A stretch of DNA of 38,972 nucleotides from Chlorobiota bacterium (GTDB lineage Bacteria > Bacteroidota > Ignavibacteria > OLB7), in the NCBI GenBank assembly GCA_016788565.1, contig JAEUSP010000082.1, positions 1-38,972 of the forward strand, written 5' to 3'. Positions 16,665-25,506 of this stretch are shown here, piece by piece. Under the pieces are notes generated by a model, which was not told the DNA's origin, did no database searches, and saw only the letters and a list, made by a program, of their open reading frames with translations. How positions within the stretch are numbered: the first letter of the stretch is position 1; each line of letters begins with the position of its first letter. Both the position numbers and the translations under genes were made by a program.

Positions 16665-17143
16665 GTCGAAATCTTGCCAATGATAGAATTGAAGGACTGG
16701 GCTTGCGTAATCTCAGACAAGATGTTTACCAAGTTACCAGCGAAGAGAATAGACGATATAATTGTTTTGCGTGGGCTGCTGGTGATGTCCGCAGGCGTTG
16801 GGAACCCGATTTACGTGGCGAACGTTTTTGGCCGATAGCCCAAAGAGAATATACACTCGAATGTTATGTAGAAGCATTCAAGACACTAGGATATCAACCA
16901 TGTAGTACGGGTGATTTCGAAGAAGGATATCAGAAAGTGGTGATATATGCAGATCGCAATCTCCCTGCTCACATGGCACGCCAGTTGGAATCAGGTCGTT
17001 GGACAAGTAAACTTGGTAATTGGGAAGATATTCGACATGAAACTCCCGAAGTGGTCGAAGGAACCGAATATGGGAAGGTAGCGCAATTTCTTAAACGCCG
17101 CCGAACCGAACCCGATCCCGAACCCCCTCTACCAATATCATAA
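16661..17143 (+). CDS. Uncharacterised protein resembling the DUF7689 family, possible papain-like fold, 160 aa
   Basis: Landmarks are 'RRYNCFAWAAGD' (Cys35), 'TLECYVEAFKTLGYQPC', 'GYQKVVIYAD', 'PAHMARQLESGRWTSKLGNW' (His104) and 'EDIRHE' (His126). The order Cys then His, each in a hydrophobic strand or helix setting, with the 'G.WTSKLG' segment, recalls NlpC/P60 or CHAP-type cysteine peptidases and amidases. The overall pattern matches what I recall of DUF7689. The function is unproven. There is no signal peptide, so any activity would be cytoplasmic. The gene overlaps the previous one by 4 bp and is followed by a strong terminator, so the three genes form a closed unit. The C-terminal ~15 residues are a disordered basic/acidic/Pro tail. 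Confidence 0.75.
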   Translation: MSRNLANDRIEGLGLRNLRQDVYQVTSEENRRYNCFAWAAGDVRRRWEPDLRGERFWPIAQREYTLECYVEAFKTLGYQPCSTGDFEEGYQKVVIYADRNLPAHMARQLESGRWTSKLGNWEDIRHETPEVVEGTEYGKVAQFLKRRRTEPDPEPPLPIS

Positions 17144-17159
17144 GATGAGCTAAACAACA

Positions 17160-17194
17160 AAGAAGGGACACGGCTAATCGCCGTGTCCCTTCTT
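17160..17194 (+). terminator. Strong hairpin closing the three-gene operon
   Basis: A perfect 15-bp stem (17160-17174 with 17180-17194) and 5-nt loop lie 16 bp after the stop. The right arm ends in CTTCTT rather than a pure T-run. Confidence 0.85.
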
Positions 17195-17200
17195 CCGTTC

Positions 17201-17339
17201 TCTGCTTCCACCAGCCTAACTTCCCAGAACCACCATCCCCATCCGGTGCATCATCTGGTGCAGTTTTGGGGTTGCAACGGCGCGGGCTTGTTCGGCTCCG
17301 CGCGCCAGCAGGCGGTCAAGTTCGGCGGGGTCCTGCATG
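17201..17339 (-). pseudogene. 139-bp exact duplicate of the trpS 3' end
   Basis: This stretch is identical, base for base as far as I can read, to 25507-25645. It encodes the last 40 residues of TrpS (from 'MQDPAELDRLL' to 'MVVLGS') plus the stop and 15 bp beyond. Upstream of the fragment the frame continues into unrelated sequence (to about 17401), so it cannot make a synthetase. It lies immediately right of the three-gene operon's terminator. The two copies are direct repeats 8306 bp apart, framing the XRE gene and two T9SS genes. They may mark an insertion or a recombination event. Confidence 0.9.
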
Positions 17340-17471
17340 GCCTCCCAAGACTGTTTCTTATTGCTTAACCCCTTCCACGGAAGCACCACCTCCAAAAGCA
17401 TTCAGCCTTCGCGATTACCGAAGCCAGATGGCGTTGGGACGAACCAACGAGGCGCAAGCCTTTCGCTCGAG

Positions 17472-17747
17472 CTAACGATGGTTGTTTAACCAATCATCAA
17501 TTTCTTGAACAAGTTGGGCCGGAGGAATGCCGAAGCGTTGGGCAAACAGGAAGACCGTTGTGAGGGAAGGACGGCGTAGCCCGCGTTCCATCAACGAAAG
17601 GAAAGTACGATCAAGCCCAGTCTGGAGCGCAAGTTCTTCTTGAGACCACTGATGAGCGCGGCGATGAGTACGCAAAATTTCAGCGAAGGCTTGCTCCAAA
17701 CCGGGGATCCGAATCTCGTCATGGTGTTTGGGATTGGCCGATTTCAT
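17472..17747 (-). CDS. XRE-family helix-turn-helix regulator
   Basis: A small cytoplasmic DNA-binding protein of 91 aa. 'WSQEELALQTGLDRTFLSLMERG' followed by 'RRPSLTTVFLFAQRFGIPP' is a clear Cro/C1-type HTH of five helices. The Met at 17747 gives the usual length; the frame stays open to an ATG at 17822 (116 aa), which cannot be excluded. It is transcribed away from the T9SS gene at 17964, so it could regulate that gene or itself through the 140-bp shared region. Similar small XRE proteins act as antitoxins, restriction controllers or element repressors. No toxin partner is adjacent. Given the flanking trpS repeat it may be a leftover regulator of a mobile element. Confidence 0.82.
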   Translation of the reverse strand: MKSANPKHHDEIRIPGLEQAFAEILRTHRRAHQWSQEELALQTGLDRTFLSLMERGLRRPSLTTVFLFAQRFGIPPAQLVQEIDDWLNNHR

Positions 17748-17963
17748 CGGCGGAGAAGATGAACGCAGGTAACAGAAATAACCGAAGACTTTTGTACTTT
17801 TTTTCCACTTGAAGTCGTACATTGTGGACAGCCGTTAGAAACAGAATTAGAAGGAGAAATTTTTGGAGAGGGTGAGAACAATAGCCCCAAACGTTGTCTT
17901 TATCAGGTACGCCAATTCGCGTAAGTTCCTGCAGAGTGACAATCACTTTTCAATGATGAACCA

Positions 17964-19628
17964 ATGACTACCCAACGTGCCATCTTGTTCCTCCTCCTGC
18001 TTGTCCTCCCAAGCCTACTTGCCATTGCCCAACCAGTCATTGAACCCATCACCCAAAACCCCAACGCCGTGCTGCTCCGAAGAATCTGGATGGTTCGTGG
18101 GCAATCCGCTGGCGAGGATTATGTCGGTTCTGGCTGCGGGCCGGTGGGGGATATTAATGGGGACTCCATTACCGATTTCGCCGTGTACTATGGCAAAGCT
18201 GTTGAGTGGCGAGTATTTCTGGGAGGATCGCCCGCACCAACAACCGAACCAATCTGGAAGCGAAAAACTGATATTGGCCTGACAACCCCTGTGTATGGTG
18301 ACTTCTATGGAAACGGTAGCCATCTGGTCGGCTTTGGTGATTTCATTCCTGTTAATCAAGGGGCAACTCGTGCGCCACAGATACGATTGTTTCCGGTAGA
18401 AGATGGCATCTTGAAGGATTCGGCGCACTTGGTGTTGGATATGTACAGTCGCTCGAAGATTCGTATGGGAATGGATGTTGTAATAGGTCAAAATACAGAT
18501 GGTGAGGCAGGGGATGAATTGATTATTGCCAACGGTGGGGTTCGTCGTCAGGAGCCATTTATTCGGATACCGGAGGTATGGTTCTACCGAGGGGGAAGTG
18601 GGTTCCAAGTGGATACTCCAAGCTACATCGTCTATGATACTGAACCGACACGAAGCAGCAGTTCCTACACCGCCCAGATCGTTGATCTTGACGGGGACCG
18701 ACACTTCGATCTGGTGACGGTGGGGCACTATGCCGAAGGCTACAAACTCAAACTCTGGTTCGGCACCGAGACTTCTCCCTGGACGTGGACAAAGCCCGAT
18801 CGAGAAATCACCCTCAATGATGACCTTGCACTCTCGACCGAACTTGCCATTAGTGATCTCGATGGAGATCGCAAACCTGACCTCGCCAGTGCCACAGGCT
18901 ACTCCACTAACCGTGGCCTTTATGTCTTCCTTTCACGCAACGGATTCAATCCCCGTACTGCATCGTTTACTCGGTCAGAAGCTCACCGACTGCTCACCGA
19001 TAGCACGTTGATTCAAGCCATGACACTTCCTCCATGGAATGATACTACCCGACGAGTAGCAATGCTTGGAGCCATTCGTCCGGGTGTACGCGATGGTCAG
19101 CTACTAGCGTTTTCGGGGAGTGGAACCGGCCCGAATGGAGCCTACGATGGATACTATTCTGCATCACAAGATGGCTTAACGCCAGGCGCAGTATTTCTGG
19201 TAACTGCGCCCTTGAAGGACGTAAACGATGACGGATGGATGGACCAAATCAACAGCTACTTCGGCTGGTTTGGCAACAACGCAGGGATTGCAATGATCCT
19301 TGCCGGGGGCCCATACATCCCATTAGATCAACCCACCGTTGGCGTTCGCACCGAGCCGATGGCTGACCACCAACGAGGATTGTACCTCTGGCCAAACCCT
19401 GCCACCACCGAACTGAACATTGCTTGGCGGGGCGACCTTTCAGCGATGCCGACCCGACTTGCGATTCACGATTTGAGCGGGAAGGTGGTTGCTGAAAGTG
19501 TGTTACGCCCAGAACTTGGATCGGCACGTTGGGCGACTGATGGAGTTGCTTCGGGGAGGTATCTGCTGACGGTGTATGATCGTTCGGGGAAGCTGCTGGC
19601 TTCGACTTCGGTGGTGGTGCAGAACTGA
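17964..19628 (+). CDS. T9SS-exported FG-GAP/VCBS-type beta-propeller protein, 554 aa
   Basis: A signal peptide (MTTQRAILFLLLLVLPSLLAIAQ in two parts, cleavage near residue 23) precedes FG-GAP/VCBS-like repeats with Ca-binding loops: 'DINGDSITDF', 'DLDGDRHFDL', 'DLDGDRKPDL' and 'DVNDDGWMDQ'. Such repeats build a seven-bladed propeller of the integrin-alpha type, often for adhesion or ligand binding. The last ~80 residues ('LYLWPNPATTELNI', 'LAIHDLSGKVV', 'GRYLLTVYDRSGKLL') form a type A T9SS sorting domain for export and surface anchoring. There is no catalytic motif. A block of palindromic repeats follows, then a larger T9SS gene. The A+T-richer middle may reflect older transfer. Confidence 0.85.
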   Translation: MTTQRAILFLLLLVLPSLLAIAQPVIEPITQNPNAVLLRRIWMVRGQSAGEDYVGSGCGPVGDINGDSITDFAVYYGKAVEWRVFLGGSPAPTTEPIWKRKTDIGLTTPVYGDFYGNGSHLVGFGDFIPVNQGATRAPQIRLFPVEDGILKDSAHLVLDMYSRSKIRMGMDVVIGQNTDGEAGDELIIANGGVRRQEPFIRIPEVWFYRGGSGFQVDTPSYIVYDTEPTRSSSSYTAQIVDLDGDRHFDLVTVGHYAEGYKLKLWFGTETSPWTWTKPDREITLNDDLALSTELAISDLDGDRKPDLASATGYSTNRGLYVFLSRNGFNPRTASFTRSEAHRLLTDSTLIQAMTLPPWNDTTRRVAMLGAIRPGVRDGQLLAFSGSGTGPNGAYDGYYSASQDGLTPGAVFLVTAPLKDVNDDGWMDQINSYFGWFGNNAGIAMILAGGPYIPLDQPTVGVRTEPMADHQRGLYLWPNPATTELNIAWRGDLSAMPTRLAIHDLSGKVVAESVLRPELGSARWATDGVASGRYLLTVYDRSGKLLASTSVVVQN

Positions 19629-19757
19629 GGCTTCCTTGTTCGGTGGCTCCTGCCAGCCCTCACCCCCCGCCCTCTCCCAATCGGGTAGAGGTGCTGGTTG
19701 CCTCACATTGGTCGGGTGGGAGAGGGAGCCAAAGCCGGGGAGAAGAGCAGGGCTTGG

Positions 19758-19834
19758 TTCGGTGGCTCCGCTCATACTTCGATGCTTCGACAGGCTCAGC
19801 ACTCAGCATGAGCGGAGGGCGGCGTTCGGTGAAG
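19758..19834. repeat. REP-like palindromic repeat, copy 2 (expanded loop)
   Basis: Same arms as copy 1, but the loop carries an extra 'GCTTCGACAGGCTCAGCA'-like insertion (partial duplication of the loop). It is followed by a 'GATTCTTCATTCGGCATTCGG' heptamer-like tract, given here as motif names only. Confidence 0.75.
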
Positions 19835-19864
19835 GCTCCGATTCTTCATTCGGCATTCGGCATT

Positions 19865-19926
19865 CCGGTGGCTCCGCTCATACTTCGACGGGGCTCAGCA
19901 TGAGCGGAGGGCGGCGTTCGGTGAAG
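19865..19926. repeat. REP-like palindromic repeat, copy 3
   Basis: Complete unit with perfect 10-nt arms, the 'CTTCGACGGGGCTCAG' loop and the flanking 'GGGCGGCGTTCGGTGAAG'. Nearly identical to copy 4. Confidence 0.8.
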
Positions 19927-19970
19927 ACTCCGATTCTTCATTCGGCATTCTTCATTCGGCATTCGACATT

Positions 19971-20032
19971 CCGGTGGCTCCGCTCATACTTCGACGGGGC
20001 TCAGCATGAGCGGAGGGCGGCGTTCGGTGGTG
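19971..20032. repeat. REP-like palindromic repeat, copy 4
   Basis: Complete unit nearly identical to copy 3, followed by a partial right-hand half unit at about 20039-20065 and a heptamer-like tract to about 20125. Confidence 0.8.
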
Positions 20033-20185
20033 GTCGGAGCTGAGCGGAGGGCGATGTTCGGTGAAGGCTCCGATTCTTCATTCGGCATTCGGCATTCGAC
20101 ATTCGGCATTCAACATTCGACACTTCGATCAATCCAAGCCATCGCTCGCGGTGGCATCCTCAATACTCTTTCATGGAGAATCACC

Positions 20186-23100
20186 ATGACTACGTTCACC
20201 GTTTCGTTACGCCGTCGGCTCCACTGGCCGACATTCCTCACCACACTCCTGTTCCTTCTGGCTGGAAGCCAGTGCTATGCCCAGTTCCTTCGTGCTGTGG
20301 ATAACACCAAGCCGCCCTTACGTCGCATTTATGGCGTGGGAGACAATGAGTTCTACCTTTCTGGATATTTCCAGAAATGGACACAGTTCTCCGAACAACC
20401 ATGGAATGACACTCGCTATGATGACCTCTGGAATCATGCCCACTACATGCGGATACCGATCCTGCATATCGCCGTTCCGAACGATGGGAACTTCCACAAT
20501 TTCTACAACCACACCTCGAAGCAAGCTGGCGATCGGGTGTCGTTGATATTTGGCGATGCATTTCGCAGTGGTTGGGGTCAAGCCATCGAGTTGTACCCGT
20601 TCGATTCGGTGCAAAGCACGGTCTGGCCAACCAAGTTCCTGCACCGGCAAGGGGGGGGAGAACTGTACAATGCCGTTGAGCTTGACGCATATCAGCGTGG
20701 CAAGCGAGAAGTGCAGTACACGACCACGAACACTGGCGCGAACGATTCAATTTTGTGGGGGACGGTCTATGGCTACAACCAAAGCAAACAGATCTACCGC
20801 TATGCCCCCTACAGTATGCCGCTCTATCACTTTGAGGACAGCGTCCAGAACAACGAAAGCATCCTTCGGCCAAATCATACCGTCGGTCCCGATACCCTGC
20901 CATACCTCGTTGTGACTGGGCATCTGCGGCGCGACATTGACCAAAACAGTGCTGTCAGCAACGATTCAGCCTTACTTCGGATAGACATCATCTACGAGTT
21001 ACCGAAGTTCAGCGGTGCATACGGACAACGCACCCGATACTTCGATAACACCCTGGGCCGTCGCGTAGCCCAAAGCGATACCGAAATGCTCTGCCGTTCC
21101 TTCTTCGTTCGCAAAGGGCAACTGCAACCCGCTGCTGGCGGGCAATGGAACGCCTACCGTGAAGCGGCCTTCGAGATGAACCTGCAATGGTGCAGCGATA
21201 TGCGAACTCCCGGGCCAAACACACTCTTAAGTACCGATAGCCTCTCCCGCCGATTCGACATCCGCGTCCACTGGCTTGGCGTGGATGAAGACCTCTACCT
21301 CCGCTCCATTAGCGTCCGCGATTCGGTCGGGCAACTTGTCCTTGGCCAACAGCAACGCTGCATCACCTGGCGCAACAACACCTTGATGCGCGGGCTGAAA
21401 GAAATCTTCTACGGCCCTAACCAGAACTTCAACAACGGTATCTCCACCTACGCCGCCAACACCTTCCGATCTGACATCATTGCCTTGCAAAGCGGAGAAG
21501 AGCAGCATAGTTCGGAGTACGGAGTCTATGCCGCCATGCAGAAGATGGTCGCCGATAGCTTCAACCTGCTGCCGGTTAAAGGTGCTGGCAATATGCAGCA
21601 GGGCGATAGCGTGCAACTGTTTTCCTTCAGTTTGGGGAACCACGCCTTCGAGGCACTGGGCGGCAGCCGCCAAGCCAGCACCTACATGTACATGAACGAT
21701 CTTCGCGACACGGTCAAGCATGATAGCGCAGGGTTCAAGAGCTACTGGGCTAAGAGTCCTCACATCTCCCCCCAGCACATCTTCGAGACGACGATGCACC
21801 AAGTCCCCACCCTTGTTGAACACAACGGCGGGCGCGGGCATCTGCCAACACTGAACCTTACCGAGCAGGGGATAGAAGACTACAACACCGCCTTCCAACG
21901 GATGTTTTTGGGGTTCTACGACCCCACCGAAAGTGACCTGTACCGCTATCCGTACAACGCTGTTCCCGGGATTATTGATGGCATTGGCAACACCGCCGAA
22001 CTTGCCCGCGACCAGGGCACCCGCCACATTCCGGTGATTGGAACCACCTTTGCCATCAACCTTCGCGATAGCTCTACGGGTGGCGCGGCGCAGTATGACA
22101 CGATCTATAGCCACGTTCCCGAAGGGAGTGAGCTATGGACGTTAGCCAACTGTGCGCTTGCCTACGGAGCCAAAGGGGCATTGTGGTGGTATTTGGGAAG
22201 CTATCCAGGATTGCTACGAAACAACTCCGTTGGCCACTTAATTTCTTCGGAGGACTTTGCCTGCTGTGTTGGTTCGCAAGGGTATTACACATACCAGAAC
22301 TACCAAGACAAAATAGATTACCAACTGCACGACCAATTTCCGAATCCCACACAAACCATCACCATCCCGAACTTCTATATCGGCTGGGCTGACCGCACCG
22401 ATGCGATTCGTGGTATCAACCAGTGGCTTGCTCAGATCGGCCCCTACATGATGAAGCTGAAATGGCGCGATGCCTACAGCATCCACCACTGCGTTCGCGA
22501 TACCAGCCGCAGCCACGATACGCTCTTCCGCCCGTTACCGGCAAACGAGATCGTCAAAAAAGTCACCAGCAACAAACCGGGCGGCCCGCTGGATGCGCCA
22601 GAGCGCACCTTTGTTGAGCTTGGCCTGTTCCAAACCGTCGCCAGCGACACCGCCACCAGCCGCCATAACGACACCAACTACATCTACGTCGTCAACCGCC
22701 GCTCGTTTGAACGCCCCAACGGCGTTTCCCCCGGAACAGATCGGGGATACGCAATGGATTCACTTACCGACATCCGCACCATTAGCCTGTACCTCAACAT
22801 GAAGCATCCAGATAGTACCAGCTATAATCTTGTTCGTGTTCGTGAGGTAGTAAGCGACAACAGTAAAATCCCCTTTATTGGCGGGATACGTCCGTTGCTT
22901 GATACGGTTGTAGGAGCAAGAAGCGTTGTAAATCTTACGTTATCCGCCGGGCGCGGAACGTTGATAGAACTAAGTTACACCCAACCCGGCGATCAGATGA
23001 AGTTCGGCGACCTTCGCTTCAACAACCAACGGAAATTCATGTTCGACGGTGTTCGATGGCACGCTCTGTATCAACGGCGACTACAAGACAGTATAAATCT

Positions 23101-25351
23101 ATTACTGACCGATGACTACGATGCCAAGATTTTATACCGTCGTTCTTATGCTGTCAGGCCAGGTGTTGGTGGCATTCTTTGGGAGCCTGACGAATATGCC
23201 ATTAGTGATAGCCTTGTTCCAGGAGATTCCCCAATGTTGAACCCTGATGGAGTCTGTATGCAGAACCGTTTTCCTTCGATGACCATTCGGACAGACATCG
23301 GCGACACCTCGATTGTTTTTGTTTGGACTGCCCACCACGACCCATCAAAACGGGAACGGAAGGTGATGTTCCGCACCTTGTACTACAACAGTACGCAGAT
23401 CGTTCGAAGCGCTGGTGACACCATTCAATTCTTAGAGTTTTTCCCAAAAGAAGTCGTCTCCCTTTATCGCGGAGCCGATGGCAAAGCGGCCGAGACGTGG
23501 GGTGTGCCAACCATCAGTGCGTTGCATGGTTCGTATGCTATCGCATGGTCCGATGATTCGCTTGGGGTGATGGCAAAGCTCCGCACCTTGCATGCGGGTG
23601 CTCATTGGTGGAAGCCTGCGCCCTACCTCAATAGCGTCAACGTTAGCGCAACGGCTACCACAATGCTTGGCGGGATTGGTTTGCGTCCATCGGTTCCATC
23701 GTGTGCCAACGTTCGGGCTAAGGATAGCAGCTGTGCAATCGTCTGGGAACATCAAACCGGAGGAGGGGCTAACAAGATATTCTACTCCCGATTGGAGCAT
23801 ATCCCCTTTGGTTCAACTCCGGGCTTGTTGCAGGTGCGATTGGATTGCCAGCAGGAAATCTCTGAAGGGACACAAAACTTCCATCCTTCCATTGACCAAA
23901 CCCAAGACTACCATGGGCAAGTGCAAGAGGCTATCACATGGGAAAGTGTGGATTATCCTATTTCGGTCATCTTCAACGGAACACCGCACTATGTCCGCGA
24001 TGTTGGGGTGAACTACCTGACGATGTTCACCGAAACACGCCGTCGGGGTGGCGGAATGATTCTACCGTCATCACCCCAATGGGATTCTATTGAAGTGCCA
24101 ACGCCGCAACTACGGTTGAAACGGTGGCTTGTACGGCGGAACATGGACTCAGGCTGGTATGCCTTTCCCGATGTCAACCCTTATTTCACCTATCCAAATA
24201 TCGGTTCGGCCAACGAAAACGCTGTTGCATATCAAACAGGCAGCGAGCCACAGACCTATTTCTCGGTAGTGCTGAATCCCTATAGTGCAATCAAGCGAGA
24301 ATGGACTCCTTATGGTATGCGGTTCCTGCGCGAACCGTTCAAAGGAACCAGCCAGAACATCGTTTTTGGAACGTATGGATATGGCGGCGGTGCGTGGCCA
24401 AATGCTTCAGCTTCGCCAATCAAACAAGCAGGGTGGCAAGCAACACTCTATGAGCGGTTTATGATTGATTCAATGGATACTGCCTTGCGAGCAACCCGAG
24501 AGTTCATGGCGAAAACCCGCCCGACGGATTACGTTAGCACTGGCAGAACCGTTCATCTGCTATTAGATGACACGTTACGAGCAAGCATTAGCGGCAGCCT
24601 CATTGATGTCTGGATGGCCAGCGATAGCAGCAGTAACCCTGTAGCGATGATACAACGAAGCCCAACTCAACAAACCACGAACACCATTGGGGATGTACAG
24701 GCATTGCTGCGAAGCGAAAATTTCACGGCACACGACAGCGTAGTAGTTGGCTGTGATGTCAGTGGCCTGTTTCAGGGTGATAGCTTGTTCTCGCATGGAT
24801 ATGAGCTATGGTTTGTCACGGAACTAAGAGATGCCAGCAATAACCAAGTAGTGGCTCAACTGGACTCGTTCGCAATTTCGGCTATTGACAAGGCCTACGC
24901 ACGAGTTGTGGTTGACACGTTGGATTTAGTCAGCGGAAGCTATTACGTGCAAATGCGGGTTGCAGGCGACTCACTCCCAATGGTGGCCGAAGCAGGACAC
25001 TCCGTCTATCCAGTCATTGAATTGTTTGGCATGGTCGAGGGTGGCGGAGGCCTAGCCAAACTCCGCCGTGAGGGAACAACCACCACCGCCCAAGCCCGGA
25101 TTGATGCCCAACCCAACCCGTTCACGGGAACCACCGAACTCCGGTTCAGCATCCCGACACCGGGCTACGCAACGGTTCGTGTGTTCGATCCCGTAGGCCG
25201 CATGATTGCCGAAGTCCTTCCGCAGCAATGGATGGAGGTTGGCCGCTACGCCGTGGAGTTCGACGCAAGCCAGCTGCAACCAGGAACGTACTTGGTGGAG
25301 TTGATGCTTGGCCAACAAAGGGTGGTGGAGAAGATGGTGGTGGTGAGGTAG
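20186..25351 (+). CDS. Giant T9SS-exported surface protein, 1721 aa
   Basis: The ATG at 20186 has GGAG nine bases upstream and opens a signal peptide with a basic start and the hydrophobic run 'FLTTLLFLLAGSQ', cleaved near 'CYAQ'. The first ~900 residues read as a large extracellular domain with some TIM-barrel-like character ('GNTAELARDQGT', 'LWTLANCALAYGAKGALWWYLG', 'GWADRTDAIRGINQWLAQIG'). Residues ~1000-1350 contain beta-propeller-like stretches ('SIVFVWTAHHD', 'SYAIAWSDDSLGV', 'SCAIVWEHQTGGG'). The final ~80 residues, from 'DAQPNPFTGTTEL' to the end, are a T9SS type A sorting domain. The function is unknown; a surface carbohydrate- or matrix-related role is plausible. G+C falls noticeably after about 22800, so the gene may be mosaic. 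Confidence 0.85.
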   Translation: MTTFTVSLRRRLHWPTFLTTLLFLLAGSQCYAQFLRAVDNTKPPLRRIYGVGDNEFYLSGYFQKWTQFSEQPWNDTRYDDLWNHAHYMRIPILHIAVPNDGNFHNFYNHTSKQAGDRVSLIFGDAFRSGWGQAIELYPFDSVQSTVWPTKFLHRQGGGELYNAVELDAYQRGKREVQYTTTNTGANDSILWGTVYGYNQSKQIYRYAPYSMPLYHFEDSVQNNESILRPNHTVGPDTLPYLVVTGHLRRDIDQNSAVSNDSALLRIDIIYELPKFSGAYGQRTRYFDNTLGRRVAQSDTEMLCRSFFVRKGQLQPAAGGQWNAYREAAFEMNLQWCSDMRTPGPNTLLSTDSLSRRFDIRVHWLGVDEDLYLRSISVRDSVGQLVLGQQQRCITWRNNTLMRGLKEIFYGPNQNFNNGISTYAANTFRSDIIALQSGEEQHSSEYGVYAAMQKMVADSFNLLPVKGAGNMQQGDSVQLFSFSLGNHAFEALGGSRQASTYMYMNDLRDTVKHDSAGFKSYWAKSPHISPQHIFETTMHQVPTLVEHNGGRGHLPTLNLTEQGIEDYNTAFQRMFLGFYDPTESDLYRYPYNAVPGIIDGIGNTAELARDQGTRHIPVIGTTFAINLRDSSTGGAAQYDTIYSHVPEGSELWTLANCALAYGAKGALWWYLGSYPGLLRNNSVGHLISSEDFACCVGSQGYYTYQNYQDKIDYQLHDQFPNPTQTITIPNFYIGWADRTDAIRGINQWLAQIGPYMMKLKWRDAYSIHHCVRDTSRSHDTLFRPLPANEIVKKVTSNKPGGPLDAPERTFVELGLFQTVASDTATSRHNDTNYIYVVNRRSFERPNGVSPGTDRGYAMDSLTDIRTISLYLNMKHPDSTSYNLVRVREVVSDNSKIPFIGGIRPLLDTVVGARSVVNLTLSAGRGTLIELSYTQPGDQMKFGDLRFNNQRKFMFDGVRWHALYQRRLQDSINLLLTDDYDAKILYRRSYAVRPGVGGILWEPDEYAISDSLVPGDSPMLNPDGVCMQNRFPSMTIRTDIGDTSIVFVWTAHHDPSKRERKVMFRTLYYNSTQIVRSAGDTIQFLEFFPKEVVSLYRGADGKAAETWGVPTISALHGSYAIAWSDDSLGVMAKLRTLHAGAHWWKPAPYLNSVNVSATATTMLGGIGLRPSVPSCANVRAKDSSCAIVWEHQTGGGANKIFYSRLEHIPFGSTPGLLQVRLDCQQEISEGTQNFHPSIDQTQDYHGQVQEAITWESVDYPISVIFNGTPHYVRDVGVNYLTMFTETRRRGGGMILPSSPQWDSIEVPTPQLRLKRWLVRRNMDSGWYAFPDVNPYFTYPNIGSANENAVAYQTGSEPQTYFSVVLNPYSAIKREWTPYGMRFLREPFKGTSQNIVFGTYGYGGGAWPNASASPIKQAGWQATLYERFMIDSMDTALRATREFMAKTRPTDYVSTGRTVHLLLDDTLRASISGSLIDVWMASDSSSNPVAMIQRSPTQQTTNTIGDVQALLRSENFTAHDSVVVGCDVSGLFQGDSLFSHGYELWFVTELRDASNNQVVAQLDSFAISAIDKAYARVVVDTLDLVSGSYYVQMRVAGDSLPMVAEAGHSVYPVIELFGMVEGGGGLAKLRREGTTTTAQARIDAQPNPFTGTTELRFSIPTPGYATVRVFDPVGRMIAEVLPQQWMEVGRYAVEFDASQLQPGTYLVELMLGQQRVVEKMVVVR

Positions 25352-25368
25352 AGGGTTACTCTGCAGAA

Positions 25369-25402
25369 CAGAACGGCCCGCCAGCATTGGCGGGCCGTTC
25401 TG
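25369..25402 (+). terminator. Strong hairpin between convergent genes
   Basis: A perfect 15-bp stem (25369-25383 with 25388-25402) and 4-nt loop lie 17 bp after the stop of the 1721-aa gene. It may serve both this gene and the convergent trpS. The T-run is weak. Confidence 0.8.
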
Positions 25403-25506
25403 CTTATACTCGGCACAACAAGGTTTGCAAAATCCTACGAAGCTGAACGCGCTGCTACTCAACTTCTTCGTGCACACATTGCTCACGAAGTTATAGATGA
25501 GTCAAT

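Larger units (their letters stand above)
19629..20185. repeat. Intergenic block of palindromic repeats and heptamer tracts
   Basis: About 560 bp without a real gene. It begins with a partial REP head (about 19637-19650). A second palindromic motif of the 'CCCTCTCCC...GGGAGAGGG' type follows at about 19657-19730. Three REP-like copies (19758, 19865, 19971) and a truncated fourth (about 20039) are separated by short 'ATTCGGC/ATTCGAC/ATTCTTC' tracts. The block looks like repeated local amplification of the same unit. Open frames crossing it are repeat artefacts. Confidence 0.85.

Noticed and set aside
17216-17401. A 61-codon frame ending like TrpS, possible small protein
   Set aside because: The last 40 codons are the duplicated trpS end and the first 21 are unrelated sequence; it lacks every catalytic motif of a synthetase.
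21227-22114. A 295-codon minus-strand frame inside the 1721-aa gene
   Set aside because: Antisense shadow; the plus-strand gene is continuous from signal peptide to T9SS domain.
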